Assembly: GCA_001051155.2 (NCBI GenBank)
Contig: JYIP02000004.1
Location: forward strand, 4,954,383-5,018,382
DNA length: 64,000 bases
Origin: Chrysoporthe austroafricana
Taxonomy: Eukaryota; Ascomycota; Sordariomycetes; Diaporthales; Cryphonectriaceae
Reading direction: 5' to 3'
Both the position numbers and the translations under genes were made by a program. The notes under the pieces were generated by a model that saw only the letters and a list, made by a program, of their open reading frames with translations, was not told the origin of the DNA and searched no databases. Positions 21,590 through 33,399 of this stretch are shown piece by piece (within the stretch, counting starts at the first letter, position 1; each line of letters opens with the position of its first letter).

Positions 21590-24500
21590 CTTTATTGCTA
21601 TCTATCCTAGTAGTCAGCTAATGCTTATAATGCATTTCGCAAGTTGCTTCTAGGTTCTTATAAGTTTTTGCTTATTAAATAACCTTTCTATTTAACGAGG
21701 TATTCGGGATTAGGGTTTAGTCCGCAATATCTAAGAATTCGTTCGATTTTGTATTCTAGTTCGTTATTTTTAACCTGGGTAATTCTATCCGTCTTAATCG
21801 ATTTTAGTACTAGTTCGAGAAATGAAATATAGAATACCGGGTAAATTCTTATTCTATAGAATAATGCAAGTTCGAAATTAATATTCGAAATTTTCCTTAA
21901 GATTTTGTATAATCCTAATTTCTTATAGTCCAGGGAATAGGAAAGTCTTATTATTTTGATATATTCCTTTTATCGGATAAAGTAAACTTTATTTCCTTTT
22001 TATAGGATTGGTCCTTTAATCCTTTTGGAATTGGCATATTTCGTTATTCTTTCTTGCATAAATTTCAGTTTTTTCTGAAATTCTTCCTGGATTTCCTTGA
22101 TTTTTCTAATTCGTTTTTCCGCAGCTTCTGCATTTGCTCCTAATAATTCGTTATAGTAAGCTATCGGGTTATAGCCGTAAAGTACGTAAAATAGTAATTT
22201 CTTTATTATGCTTGTATTTGCATTATTATATGCAAACTATATTAGTAGTAAGAAGTTAACCTAATTATCCTGTTCGTAATTCATATAATATCGTAAGTAT
22301 TGCTTAATAATCTGGTTAATCTTTTCCGTTTGTCCATCCGTTTGCGAGTGAAAGGCTATAGATATTCTTTATTATGTTTCGAGTAGTTTTATAAGTAAGG
22401 TCCAGAAGTTTAATACGAACTTTCTATCTCTATTGGAAATGATTTCTTTGGGTATGCTATAATTGGCTATAACCGTTCTCAGGAATATATATGCGAGGTC
22501 TTTTGCTATGCTACTTTCCTTATAAGGGAAGAAGTAAGCGTACTTGTTCAGTTTGCAAACTATTATTAAAATGCTATTATATTGTACTTTAGTTAAGGGT
22601 TTTCGTAAGAAAGGTAGCTTGGTAATGAAATCCCAGCTAATAGATTGCTAAACCGCTTCCAGAATAAGGAATAGTTAGAGTAATCCATAAGGCTTGTAAT
22701 ATTCAATCTTGTTCTTCTTGCAGCTATCGCATTCCCGTAAGATATTTTCGATCTTTTATTTAAGCTCTGGAAAATTCCAATATCTTTTGATTCTTTTATA
22801 AATAGCTCTGATTCCTTAATAGCCATATGCCGGTATATTATGCATAATTTTGATATATTCGTCTTATTCCTTAATAATTATATTTTCTGGCTTTTTCTGC
22901 TTATTATTGATTCTGATAATCGTATTGAGTTCTTTTATTTCGTTTATAAAGCTGCTATCTTTATCTTTTCTAAAGATATTCTGGAATTCTTTTGGCTCTG
23001 AATTTTAGTAATCTGGTTATTTGCTAAATACGTCTGCTCTGCTATTTTCAAATCCTTTATAATGGACAATTTTCAAATCGAATTGCAAGAGGAATTCTGC
23101 CTATTTGATCTATTATTTATTCAAAGCCTTAATAGTTATAAATATTATCAGATTTTTATAATCCGAATGCATTATAATCTAGTATTTAGTTCCGATTAAA
23201 TATCGTTACTATTTTTCGAATGCCTTAACAATTGCTATCAATTCCTTATCTGGAATACTGTAATTGAGCTCTAGGCCGTTCAGTTTTTTTGAAAAGTTGC
23301 TTATAATTCTGAAGCGTTCTTGATTATCTCATTATCCGAGCTGTCCGCCTAGAGTATAATCTGATATATCGGTTTCTATTTCGAAAGGTTTCTCTGGATC
23401 CGCTTTGCAGAGAATAGGTTCTGATATAACTCGTTCTTTGATTTTGTCAAATGCTTTCTATATTTCAGAAATCTATCTGAATTTTCGATCTTTTTTTGTA
23501 AAATCGGTAAGAAAGTATGCGATCTTGCTATAATCTCGGATGAATTATTAGTAGAAATTAGCATATCCGAAAAATGCCCTAATATCCTTAACATTTCCCG
23601 GGATAAGCTATTCTTATACCGCTTTGACTTTATCTTATTGCATGCTAATCTATCCTGGTTCGATAGTATAGCCAAAATAATTAACTTTTTGCTAATAAAA
23701 ATAGCATTTGCTTAGCTTAATTAAGAATTTGTTATCTTGCAATATTTGGAATACTTCTTGTATATGCTATTTGTATATCTCGAGGTTTTTGGAGAAAACC
23801 AAAATATTATCAAAGTAAATAATAATAGTAATATCCAGAAATTCGTACAGGACGTAATTAATCATTTCTTGGAAAGATGCTAGCGCATTTATAAATCCAA
23901 AAGGCATAATTATATATTCGAAATGTCTATAGCGTATTCTGAAAGCTATTTTCCAAATATTGCCTTTTTTGATTCTAATATAATAATATCTTTCTTTAAG
24001 ATTAAGCGTAATAAATTATTTTGTTCCAATTAATCGATCCCTTATTTCGTTTGCTAACGGCAATAAGTATCGATTTTTGATAGTAATATCGTTAAGCTAT
24101 TAGTAATCCATACAAAATCGTAATTTGCTATTCTTTTTGAATACGAATAGGATAGGGTATCCTATTAGTAATCGCAATAATCGTATATAATTTCGTTTTA
24201 GGTTTTCGTTAATATATTCCCTAAGCATTTCGAATCTTGCTTTATCAAATCTATAAATAGGGAAGAATTTTAATTGCATTCTTTCTTTTAAAAGGATTTC
24301 GTAATCGTACGAACTATATTCTGGTAATCCCGTATCGAACTTCCTTTGCTATAGTTTCTTGAATTCGTAATACTCTCTTAGTATATTCTCGAATATCGGT
24401 ATTAGTCCTTCTTTATCTTTTGCAATTTGTAAGAATATAAAGTACTATTATGCATATCTTTCTTCGCTAGCTTCTTGTTTCTGGGGCTTTCGTATTTCTA

Positions 24501-25170
24501 GCGGTTTCGGGTATTTATTGAGTACCGAGCCGAACTGCTTTCTAGCGTATTCGTATTGTAAGAACTGTATTTCTTTATAGTTCTATAATCCATATTTCTT
24601 CGTATTGTTCTATATTTAACCGTATTTCTATCGGTCGATAGTTACTTATAATTTTGGTTTATCCTTAATTTTTGTCTAGAAGTTCAAGGTATTCGTAACC
24701 TTTCCCTATATCGTAGCTTGTCTTTCAGTTTTAAAGGTACTTATAAGCTTATTTAAGCGCATTTCTCTTATGCTATTTTCAGTAATTAAGTCTTTTCCTC
24801 TATTAATAATTGCAACCTTTTCAGTAAGTACGGCTTATTCTTATGAAATCTGGCTAATAATCTAATCGATTCGAAAGTTATATTTCTTAAGCTAAAGTAT
24901 TTCCAAAATCAACTTATACTATGCCGTATCTGTAATATCAAAAGTAATATTCGTTATAAGTCTTTGGATCGAAATAAGTAAATAATTAGTTTCCTTATCG
25001 ATTATATTTAGGTTGTATACAACCGATTTTCCTTTTATAGTATTAAGCTTATAAGAATCCTTCTTTTGCATCCAGGGAATTCAATCCTTATTAACGATTT
25101 TAAGCGAAATAAAATTTCTTTATATGCCGCTATCCAATAATACGCTATATTATTGCCCTTTAATATATGC
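21590..25170 (-). pseudogene. Pol of A: protease, RT, RNase H, integrase, chromodomain
   Basis: Read from right to left. The protease near 25150-25115 shows L-L-D-S-G (catalytic triplet intact). RT at about 24150-23700 shows H-F-E-Y-I-I-M-P-F-G and Y-F-D-N-I-L (ancestral Y-x-D-D; second Asp changed to Asn). RNase H spans about 23400-23000. Integrase has a zinc-binding part near 22850-22700 (C-D-S-C) and a core near 22590-22280 (I-I-V-C-K-L-N-K, I-I-S-N-R-D-R-K-F). The chromodomain at about 21775-21610 shows L-E-Y-K-I-E-R-I-L, E-Y-L-V-K-x-K-G-Y and N-L-x-E-P. Stop codons fall at Gln and Trp positions. Short open frames at 22593-22826 and 23376-23675 are out-of-frame shadows of integrase and RT/RNase H. 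Confidence 0.85.
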
Positions 25171-25999
25171 TTTTAGAATAATATGCTCTTCGTTTTTATT
25201 AATAATAGCATATAAGGACCTCGTAATTCTGATTGGCTATTATTCCATTACAAGCAATCCTTTCCTTTTGGGATATACTGGGCATTTTTCGCTACTTATT
25301 ATGCTAGCCTTTTTGCTTAAGCATAGCCTTGCTGCCAATTCTTTTCGATCTTTTGCAGCCTATACTATTTTTCAGCTTTATCCTATGTATATATAGAGCA
25401 TGCTATTACGTAGCATTATCCCTATATAGTCTTTCTATCGACGTATATTCGTAAGCAATTATCCGGTAATCCAATATATGCATTATTATTTTCAATATAT
25501 AAGACTTTTCTGAATCTTCCCTTTTTTTCCGTAACGGGATAGATCAATTAGTCCTATTCCTTTAATGGAAATTAATCTTATTTAATTTTCTTGCTAAAAT
25601 ATATCTGGCAATTATAATAAATGCAATTAATCTAAGCAAGTTTATAATAACGAAAATATAAATAATTAATCTTTCCGTTTTCTTGGAATAAATATTTACT
25701 ATTCTGAAATAATATGCTTTGGAAAAGTTCTTTTATTATAAGCCCGTAAATAATATATTCAATTTCCGTATACTTAATTATCCATTCGTATTTTTCGCAA
25801 TTTTTTTGCTGGAAATAGGCTATTTCTTCTAATAATTTTTCATTAAGAATGGGAATTAGTAAGTTATCCGGCTATTTGTCGGAATATATTAATCTTTCGG
25901 CAGTATTGCTAGGTATTGGTAATTCTGGTTATATAATGCCGATTTCCTTTTCTACTATGCTATTCTATTGCCGTTCCAGATAGTAATTTAAAAAATAAA

Positions 26000-27250
26000 T
26001 CCTTAAATTTTCTTTATTTTGTAAAAGTCTTTCGCTAGAGCAGTCGGAATCGTTATCTTGGATAACAATATTATAAAATGAGCTTTTCTTGCCTATAGCG
26101 AGTTGTTTTTATCCCCGAAACTTGCGTAAGAATTATCCTGAACTTTCCTTTTCCGAAAAGTGCAATAAGCAGTAATCTTAATAGCAGGCTATCCAGTTAA
26201 GGCTGCTATAATCAGAATCCGTTATTTATTCCGGTAGGATATTTTTGTCCAGCTGATTGGGTTCCTATTACTGGGCGACGTTAAGCTATCTCTCTAGGAC
26301 CGGTTTCCATTCTCGTTTCTTTTGCTCTTGCCGACAATTGCGGGCAATATAGCCTTTCTTGCCGCAATTATAATAGGTAACCCCTTTATATTATCCATAT
26401 ACGAGAATATCTAGTTCTATAGGCTTAGCGTATATAATGCCTGAATAGGCCGTACTATTTTTGCCTTTATGCTAGAACTTGCGCTTCCTAGTATTCGGCT
26501 AATAGCGCGGGATAATACCGTAATTCTTCTGCTATTATTGCTATCGTTCGTATAGTCGGTTATCGATTCGTATTGCCTTATTGATAAATTCGCTAAGTTT
26601 CTCAAATCGGTTTTCTTTATAGAGTTTGTCCTTGATTTCTTCTTTAAGTCCCGTATAGTAGGCATCCATAAGGGGATTGTTATTGTAATTGAGATAGGCG
26701 ATAATCTGCCGGAATTTGGCCGTATAGTTTGCGGCTGAACCGGTTTGTCGAAATGCCTCTAATTGCCGTACCGCAATATATCGCTTGTCCGGGTCTCTAA
26801 AAGTCTTAGTAAGAGCTGATTCGAAATTAGTATAGCGCTAGAAGATACGCTTAATCTCTTCTGAGCGGAGCTCTTTACTATTATCCAAATAATCGCGAAA
26901 GGTTAGCTCTTATTACTGGAAAGCCATTCTTTCAAAACGGCTTCCTGCAAAGTCGATCTTATCGTAAGTAGTTCTGAACTGAGTATTATAATATTTGAAA
27001 TACGCCTTGAATTGTATTAAGAAAGCCTGAAAGTCTTTTCGAATACTTTTGTAAGGGCCTAGTTTATCGAGCTTAAAGGCCTTAGCTTACTAGAAAGCAT
27101 TAAAACGGATAATCTTATTCTTGATTTCCTCAAGCTATTAATACAGGGCTATATTTTGCTGCTAAAGCTATTCGTTAATAAGGGCAACCAGTACTTCTTC
27201 CTGAAAGGCCTGGATATTGGACGAAAACGAAATCTGGGGCGCTATTATAT
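26000..27250 (-). pseudogene. Gag of A
   Basis: Reading leftward from about 27250: an N-terminal Gln-rich part, the gag domain (A-Y-Y-T-G-L-K-E-E-I-K-D-K-L-Y and N-K-A-I-R-I-D-N-R-L-Y-E-R-R near 26700-26550) and one knuckle near 26389-26335 (Y-N-C-G-K-K-G-Y-I-A-R-N-C; His and first Cys now Tyr). One of the better kept gags here. The segment 25171-26000 between gag and protease is degraded linker without a visible domain. Confidence 0.8.
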
Positions 27251-27307
27251 CCTGGATATTACTTAAAGGGTATATATTAAACCGATTTTGAATAAGAATT
27301 ATCAAAA

Positions 27308-27724
27308 TGTTATGAATGCTGTAGCAAATCCTAAGATATACTATAGAGTTAAAGGGTTTATACTAATAAGAGCGATACTAAGTATAGCTTTGAGTTCCAG
27401 GACGGGTTTATTGAATATCGCAATATTCATAAACCAATATGGCTATCAATAGTAGGGCCCAATTGATATTTAGATTGATAATTAAAAAGCTACTTGTTTA
27501 TCTAGCTAGGGAATTTTTCAGTTCTTATATATCTGGTTCTTTGTTTTTGGCCCATAGTTGCTCGATAGGGCTTATTGCTGCTTACCGGGCTTTAGTAAGC
27601 TGGGCTAAGCCCTTATAACCCTAACCCTAACTTACGTAATTCTTGCGAAGCATATATCCCTATTCTACTACCTGAGCGGGTATTGGGGTTTTATCCCTTC
27701 TGTTTCGTGCGTTGGTTTATAACA
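27308..27724 (-). repeat. 5' LTR of A (417 bp)
   Basis: Ends TGTTAT and ATAACA are intact, giving the unmutated terminal inverted hexamers of the family. A clear telomere-like TAACCCTAACCCTAAC lies at 27616-27631. Left of the LTR the element's sense strand starts TTTTGATAATTCTTATTC, the putative primer-binding site. Confidence 0.93.
27616..27631. promoter_or_regulatory. Telomere-like repeat in LTR of A
   Basis: TAACCCTAACCCTAAC is the cleanest example of the motif in the window. It lies between a GCTTAC/GTAAGC hairpin and the outer LTR end, in U3, where regulatory sites are expected. Confidence 0.65.
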
Positions 27725-27729
27725 ATATA

Positions 27730-30700
27730 CTTTTAAAGCGAATAAACTTGCTAAAAAATAGAAAAGGATTACAAATACTTTAAACTTATAAATACGGATT
27801 AAAAATAAATTAAGAATTTAAGCAATTAGCAATTAATAAAAAGCTAATTTAATATAAAGCATTATAAAGCTATATAGATTATAAAATTATAAAAAGATAT
27901 TGTTTCCGAAATAGCAAATATAAAAAAATTATAAGCGAAAGTTCGGGCTAATATGCAATAAATACCCGAAACTACTAGAAGCTAAACCCCGAAAATAATA
28001 GCAAGAAGCAAGCGAAGCAAAGTACGCTTAACAGTACTTTTTATTCTTCTAGATTTCAGAAAACGAAAAAAGACTATTACTAGAACTCAAGAATATATTA
28101 AAAGAATATTACGAGTTTAAGAAACTATAGCAAAAGAAATTTAATACTAATTTATTAGAATATAGCCCTTTTAATTATAAGATTTTACTGAAAGAAAGAA
28201 TAAAATTAAAGAATTATTCTATTTACAAATTCAATTAAATAAAGCTCGAAATACTTAAGGAATATATTAACGAAAATTTGAAAAAAAGCTATATATAAAA
28301 ATCGCAATTACTAGTAAAATACTTAATCCTATTTATACTTAAAAAAAACGGCAAGCTATAACTTTATATAAATTATTGATAACTTAACGATATTATAATC
28401 AAGAACCGCTATCTTTTACCCTTAATAAAAGAAATGCAAAACCGATTAATCGGAATAAATTAATTTATTATATTTAATCTTAAGGAAGAATATTATTATA
28501 TCCGAATTAAAAAAAATAATATTTGGAAAATAGCATTTAGGATTCGTTATAGATATTTTGAATACGTAATTTTACTTTTTGAACTAATTAATGCGCCCGT
28601 ATCTTTCCAAAAAATAATTAATAATATTTTCTGCGAATATCTAAATATTATTATTATCGTTTACTTTAACGATATCCTTATTTATTCAAAAGATTTTAAA
28701 TCTTATAAATAGTATATATAGCAAATATTCTAAACTTTGCAAAATAATAAGTTTTTAATCGAATTAAGCAAATGCTATTTCTATTAATAGAAAATTAATT
28801 ATTTTGATTATACGATAAAATTAAGCAAAATTAGCATGCAAAAAGATAAAATCCAAGCAGTAAAAGAATAGCTTATACTAAAAAAAACTAAAGAAGTTAA
28901 AGCGTTTTTCAGCTATATTAACTTTTACTAACAATTTATCCGAAATTATAGCAGAATCGTATGCCCTTTTATAGATTTTACGAAAAAAGAATAGAAATTC
29001 AAATAAATACAAAAAACGCAAGAAGCATTTAATGAAATTAAGAAATAAGTTATATTAGAACTTATATTTTGCAAAGCAAACTTAAATAAGCTATTTGAAA
29101 TTGAAACCGATATATTAAATTACATATTCGGAAAATAATTCGGTTAACGAGATAATTAAGGACGTTTTAAGGTTATAAGCAATTTTTCAAAAAAATTAAA
29201 CGGCCCAGAATTTAATTATAGCATCCCGGATAAGGAATTAATAGCAATTATAAAAGCATTCGAAAAATAACAGAATTATTTAATCGGAATAAAATATTAA
29301 ATTATAATGCATTCTAATTATAAAAACCTAATAATATTTATAATAACGAAAGTTTTGAATAAACGGCAAATTAAATAAGCAGAATTCCTTTTATAATTTA
29401 ACTTGAAAATTGTTTATTGCAAAAAATCGGAAAATAATAAAGCAAATGCATTTAGTAAACGATCGGATTATTAAAATATAAAACTCAAAAAGCTCCAAAA
29501 TATCTTTTGATAAAATAAAAATAGCAACTTAGTAAATAAAGCCAGAGAATTCAATACGATTATTAGGATTTCCAATAACGAAAAGAAACTAGAAAATATA
29601 TTTACGGAAAAACAGAACGAATATATCAGAAATATATATAGTATACTTATATACGGCTATTAAAGAATCAAAGCTATATACGAAAGAATTAAGAAATATT
29701 AAAGTTTTCTAAAGTTTAAAAAGAAAATTGAAAATGCCTTACGAGAATGCAATAGCTGCAAGAAAAACAAGATCAAATATTATAAGCCTTATAAATTGCT
29801 TTAATTATTTTCTATTCTAAAAGCAGTTTAGCAATCTATTAACTAAGATTTCATTATTAAGCTATTTCTTTTACGAAAACCTTTAATTAAAATGCAATAT
29901 AATAGCATTCTAATAATAATTTGCAAATTAAGTAAATACGCTTATTTCTTCCTTTATAAAAAGAGCAATATAGCAGAAGATTTCGTATATACATTCCTTA
30001 AAACGATTATAGCCAATTATAGCATACTTAAAAAAATTATTTCTAATAAAAATAAGAAATTCGTATTAAACTTTTAGATTTCACTTATAAAATTATTCAG
30101 AATATAATAAAAGATATTTATAGTATTCTACTTATAGATAAATAAATAAATAAAACGAATAAATTAAATTATTAAATAATATTTACGATATTACGTAAAT
30201 TACGAATAAAATAATTAAATCGATTTATTGCTATTAATATAATTCGCATATAATAGCGCAAATATAAATATAATAAAAAAATTATTATTTTATACGCTTT
30301 ATAATTATAACCCGATAGCTTATTACGATAAATTATTAAGAATAAATGCAAAAGCAGTAGAAAAACGAATCAAAAAAATTAAAAAAATCTAATAAGAATT
30401 TTAGAAAAAACTGAAATTTATATAAGAAAAAATAATAAAATATGCCAATTCCAAAAAGATTAAAAGACTAATTTTACAAGAAAAAAATAAAGTTTACTTT
30501 ATTTAATAGAAAAAATATATTAAAACGATAAAACCTTTTTATTTGCTAAATTATAAAAAACTTAACCTATTCAAAATCCTAAAGAAAATCTCAAATATTA
30601 ATTTCGAATTCGTATTACCTTATAGAATAAAAATCTACCCAATATTTTACATTTCGCTTTTAAAACTAATATTCAATATAGCCAAAACGGACAAATCCAT

Positions 30701-30870
30701 ACAAATCGAAATTAATAAACCAAAATACGAAATTAAACAAATCTTTAAATACCGAAAATAATTAGAAAACAGAAAATACTTAATTAAATAGAAAAAGTAT
30801 TATTCGAACGAAAATAATTAGGAACCAATTAGTAATTTAAATAATATATAATAAGCATTTGAAAAGTATT
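27730..30870 (+). pseudogene. Pol of B: RT, RNase H, integrase, chromodomain
   Basis: Continues the frame broken at 20509. RT at about 28330-28700 shows Y-Y-Y-I-R-I-K, F-R-I-R-Y-R-Y-F-E-Y and the active site V-Y-F-N-D-I at 28659-28676 (first Asp of Y-x-D-D lost). RNase H is at about 29080-29470 (F-E-I-E-T-D, D-K-E-L-I-A-I-I-K-A-F). The integrase core is at about 29850-30290 (S-I-L-I-I-I-C-K-L-S-K-Y, I-A-E-D-F, I-I-S-N-K-N-K-K-F). C-terminal part 30543-30761 (F-K-I-L-K-K-I-S, L-P-Y-R-I-K-I-Y-P-I-F) leads to the chromodomain at about 30715-30860 (Y-E-I-K-Q-I-F, K-Y-L-I-K). No intact long frame remains. Confidence 0.83.
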
Positions 30871-30929
30871 GGAAAAAGCAATCGACCCATTAGCTAGAAA
30901 AAAAGCTTAAAGCAATTTCGGATTTTACG

Positions 30930-31381
30930 GCCAAATCGATATTAGCTTAATTAATATCGGGACCGAATTATTACAAAACGATATCCAAATCGAAACTTTC
31001 AGGAAAAAAGCTTTCAAATACTAAAACTTCTAAAGCGCGATATTCGGCTTTAGCTTTGCAGCGTTCCTCTTTAGCTTTTTCCGCTTCCAATTGCTCTAGC
31101 TCTTTAATATTATCGATATCCTAACAAATAGCCCGTATTATCTTTTCATATTATATACATTTCTGCTAATGCAAGCGAAATACTTTTTCCTTTACGGCTT
31201 TCAATTCCTTTTCTAGCTTCTAATACTAATAAGCTATTTTGCGAAACTTATCCGGAATAATTCCCAAGATATTATACTAGGAGCGGTTAAGCCGTATATA
31301 TTCCGAATAATAAGAAAAATCTTTTTCCGAAACTTGACAAACGGAAATACTATAACCCTTACAAAACGAATAAAAAGGCAT
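30930..31381 (-). pseudogene. Antisense zinc-cluster gene of B
   Basis: Starts at the ATG complementary to 31379-31381 (M-P-F-Y-S-F-C-K-G-Y). Cys positions are mostly turned to Tyr by G-to-A change, but spacing and flanks (C-Q-V-S-E, then R-L-N-R-S) match D. The distal part keeps K-L-E-K-E-L-K and E-L-E-Q-L-E-A-E-K-A-K-E-E-R, a coiled-coil type stretch. Stops are TAG/TAA at Gln-like places. Same place as in A, D and E: opposite strand, between chromodomain and 3' LTR. Confidence 0.72.
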
Positions 31382-31567
31382 TTGCATAATATACTGCAAA
31401 ACCGTTTTCAGAAAAAAATTATAGCATTATATTTTAGCCGAATAAGCGAAACGAATTTTTCGTATTTTACTTAATATTCCAATTAGGAAAGAAAAATTAT
31501 AAAATAGCAATAAATAAGGATTTTTATAAAAATTGTCAGAAATAATAATCGATAGGAAAAAAGATAA

Positions 31568-32005
31568 TATTATAACTTAGCTAGGAATTAAAGTTGCGAT
31601 AAAAGGAATCCGATATTTAAGCGCTTAATTCTTATTTACTTAGAAAAACCCCGAATATAACCTGCTAGGGTTAGGGTTAAATAAGATAAAGATTATTAAT
31701 TCGCTTAATAATCCGGCAAGCTTGGATTTATTAAATTATCTAATAAGCTAATAATCTGTAATTAGAAAGCTGAATATATAAGAATAGAATATTTATTAAA
31801 TAAATTACTATAATTTTTTAGTTGTAAATTTAAGTATTATTTGGACTTTATATTATATTCCAGTAATAGCTATATTGGCTTATAAATATTATAAATATTC
31901 CCCGAATATATTCTTAATATTCAAAATTATATTTAATATTGTTTTTACTAGCATAAATTCCTTAACTTTATAGTTTATCTTAAGATTATTGCAGCATTTA
32001 TAACA
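31568..32005 (+). repeat. 3' LTR of B (438 bp)
   Basis: Ends are TATTAT and ATAACA. It is preceded by the purine tract GATAGGAAAAAAGATAA. It keeps the telomere-like GGGTTAGGGTTAA at 31665-31680. TSD ATTAT follows. Confidence 0.92.
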
Positions 32006-32776
32006 ATTATATACGGCTATTAGCTTTGCATGCTAATATATTCTATTGTAACTTTACTTTATATTTACTATTATTATATTTATTTAATACTTTATTATTT
32101 AAAAGCTATATTTTCTATTAATATTTACAAGCAATTTTAATCTTTAATTATATTTATACTAAATATTTTGGCAGTAAATACGATTAAGCATTACCGAAAT
32201 ATATTTAAATATCGGCTAGCTTTATTATATACAAGTATTATATATATTTATTTATCTTAAGTATAAACTGATTGTAATAGAAGATTAATTCTAAGCTTCC
32301 AGTACGGGCAGGTTTTCTTTTTAATTCCCAGTATAAGCATATTTATTATTCAAGTCCCCGGTATAAATATATTTACTTATTAGAATTCTAGTACGAATCA
32401 GCTTTATAAAACGATTATTATTTTCTATATAATCTCTTTTATCTAATAGTACTATTATGCTTTTCTTTGCTATATAACCCAGGGTTTTATTATATCGTAT
32501 TACTGCTACTCAAAATATCTCTAATTATTAGCTTCCTTTATAAATAAAAGTTATAAAGGGCCGGCAATTAATAGCAAAACCTATAAATATAGTAAATTTA
32601 TAATGGATTCGCTTAATAAATCTATAATAAATCCCTTAATAAATACGCAATAAATTTATTAAGTAAATGCTATACCCTTACCGGAAGGCTTATATAATGC
32701 TTTAATAGGCTTTTAGCGTAATTTACTTTTTTAAAAGAACGATACTTTATAATATATTTCAGTACGTTTACTATTA
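32006..32776 (+). mobile_element. C3, 3' end: ORF2 tail, non-coding region and LTR
   Basis: C3 resumes after B. ORF2 continues 32011-32266 (TAA at 32264-32266, same spacing from the ATG at 32030 as in the other copies). 32267-32568 is the C-family 3' non-coding region with CCCGG/CCAGTATAAGC units. 32569-32776 is the 3' LTR (208 bp, TAATAG...CTATTA). The right flank GCTTC (32777-32781) should be the TSD; the left one is outside the window. Confidence 0.87.
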
Positions 32777-32918
32777 GCTTCCAGTTATTATATTGCGATA
32801 TATTTCTTATTCGGGTCTTTAAAAGTCTTAATAAAGGCCAATTCGAAATTAGCATAGTGCTAAAAAATGCGCTTAGTATTTTCAGAACGGAAATTCTCGT
32901 TATTATCTAAATAATTAC
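32777..32918 (-). pseudogene. Chromovirus G, gag fragment between C3 and C2
   Basis: 142 bp matching the gag region around 43720-43860 of D and 26770-26920 of A in minus orientation. It joins perfectly to 58603 once C2 is removed (TSD ATTAC). Two C-family insertions therefore hit the same gag 142 bp apart. An open frame at 32670-32855 crosses the C3 LTR/G boundary and is not a gene. Confidence 0.85.
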
Positions 32919-33325
32919 TGATAGCAAAACCTATAGACGAAGTAAATTCGTAATAAATTTGCCTGGTAAATCTATAGTAAATCCTCTAGTAAATACGCAA
33001 TGAATTTACTAAGTAAATGCTATACCCTTACCGGGAAGCCTATATAATGCCTTAATAAGCTTTTAGCATAATTCACTTTTTTGGAAAAACTATGCTTTAT
33101 AATATATTTCAGTACGTATATTATTAATTAGTAATTACGCTTTATACGCCTTTATTACGTAATCGGGTTTCGATTATCGGTTTTATAAAGCAATAGTTCC
33201 TATAGGAATATCGGTCTTATAAAATAACGGCTTTTATAGAAATATCGATTCTGTAAAATATCGGTTCCTATAAGAATATCGGTTTTGTAAGATATCGGCC
33301 TTTATAGAAATAGCGCTCTTATAAG
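32919..33325 (+). repeat. 5' LTR (32919-33126) and palindromic leader repeats of C2
   Basis: LTR of 208 bp, TGATAG...TTATTA. The leader array at 33174-33325 matches that of C1 (4734-4885). Here the first palindrome reads TTCCTATAGGAA where C1 has TTCTTATAAGAA: both arms differ in step. Confidence 0.85.
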
Positions 33326-33399
33326 AAATATTACAATTATTTATTGATAATTTATTACTAATTTACTATAGCAATTACTAGCAATAATATTTTATTATT

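Larger units (their letters stand above)
20510..27724 (-). mobile_element. Chromovirus A, complete (7,215 bp), inside B
   Basis: Two 417-bp LTRs (20510-20926 and 27308-27724) and TSD ATATA (20505-20509, 27725-27729). The empty site exists in E at 52476-52480 (AGATATA followed by CCCTTAAAGC), proving a clean insertion. Right to left: 5' LTR, gag, protease, RT, RNase H, integrase, chromodomain; then the antisense gene (plus strand) and 3' LTR. Less AT-biased than its host B, as expected for a younger insertion. Confidence 0.95.
17499..32005 (+). mobile_element. Chromovirus B, complete but split by A
   Basis: A plus-strand chromovirus in two parts, 17499-20509 and 27730-32005 (about 7.29 kb when A and its TSD copy are removed). 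The TSD ATTAT is seen at 17494-17498 and 32006-32010; the empty site in C0 is ATTAT at 817-821. Order: 5' LTR, gag, protease, [A], RT, RNase H, integrase, chromodomain, antisense gene, 3' LTR. Heavily RIP-mutated. Confidence 0.93.
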
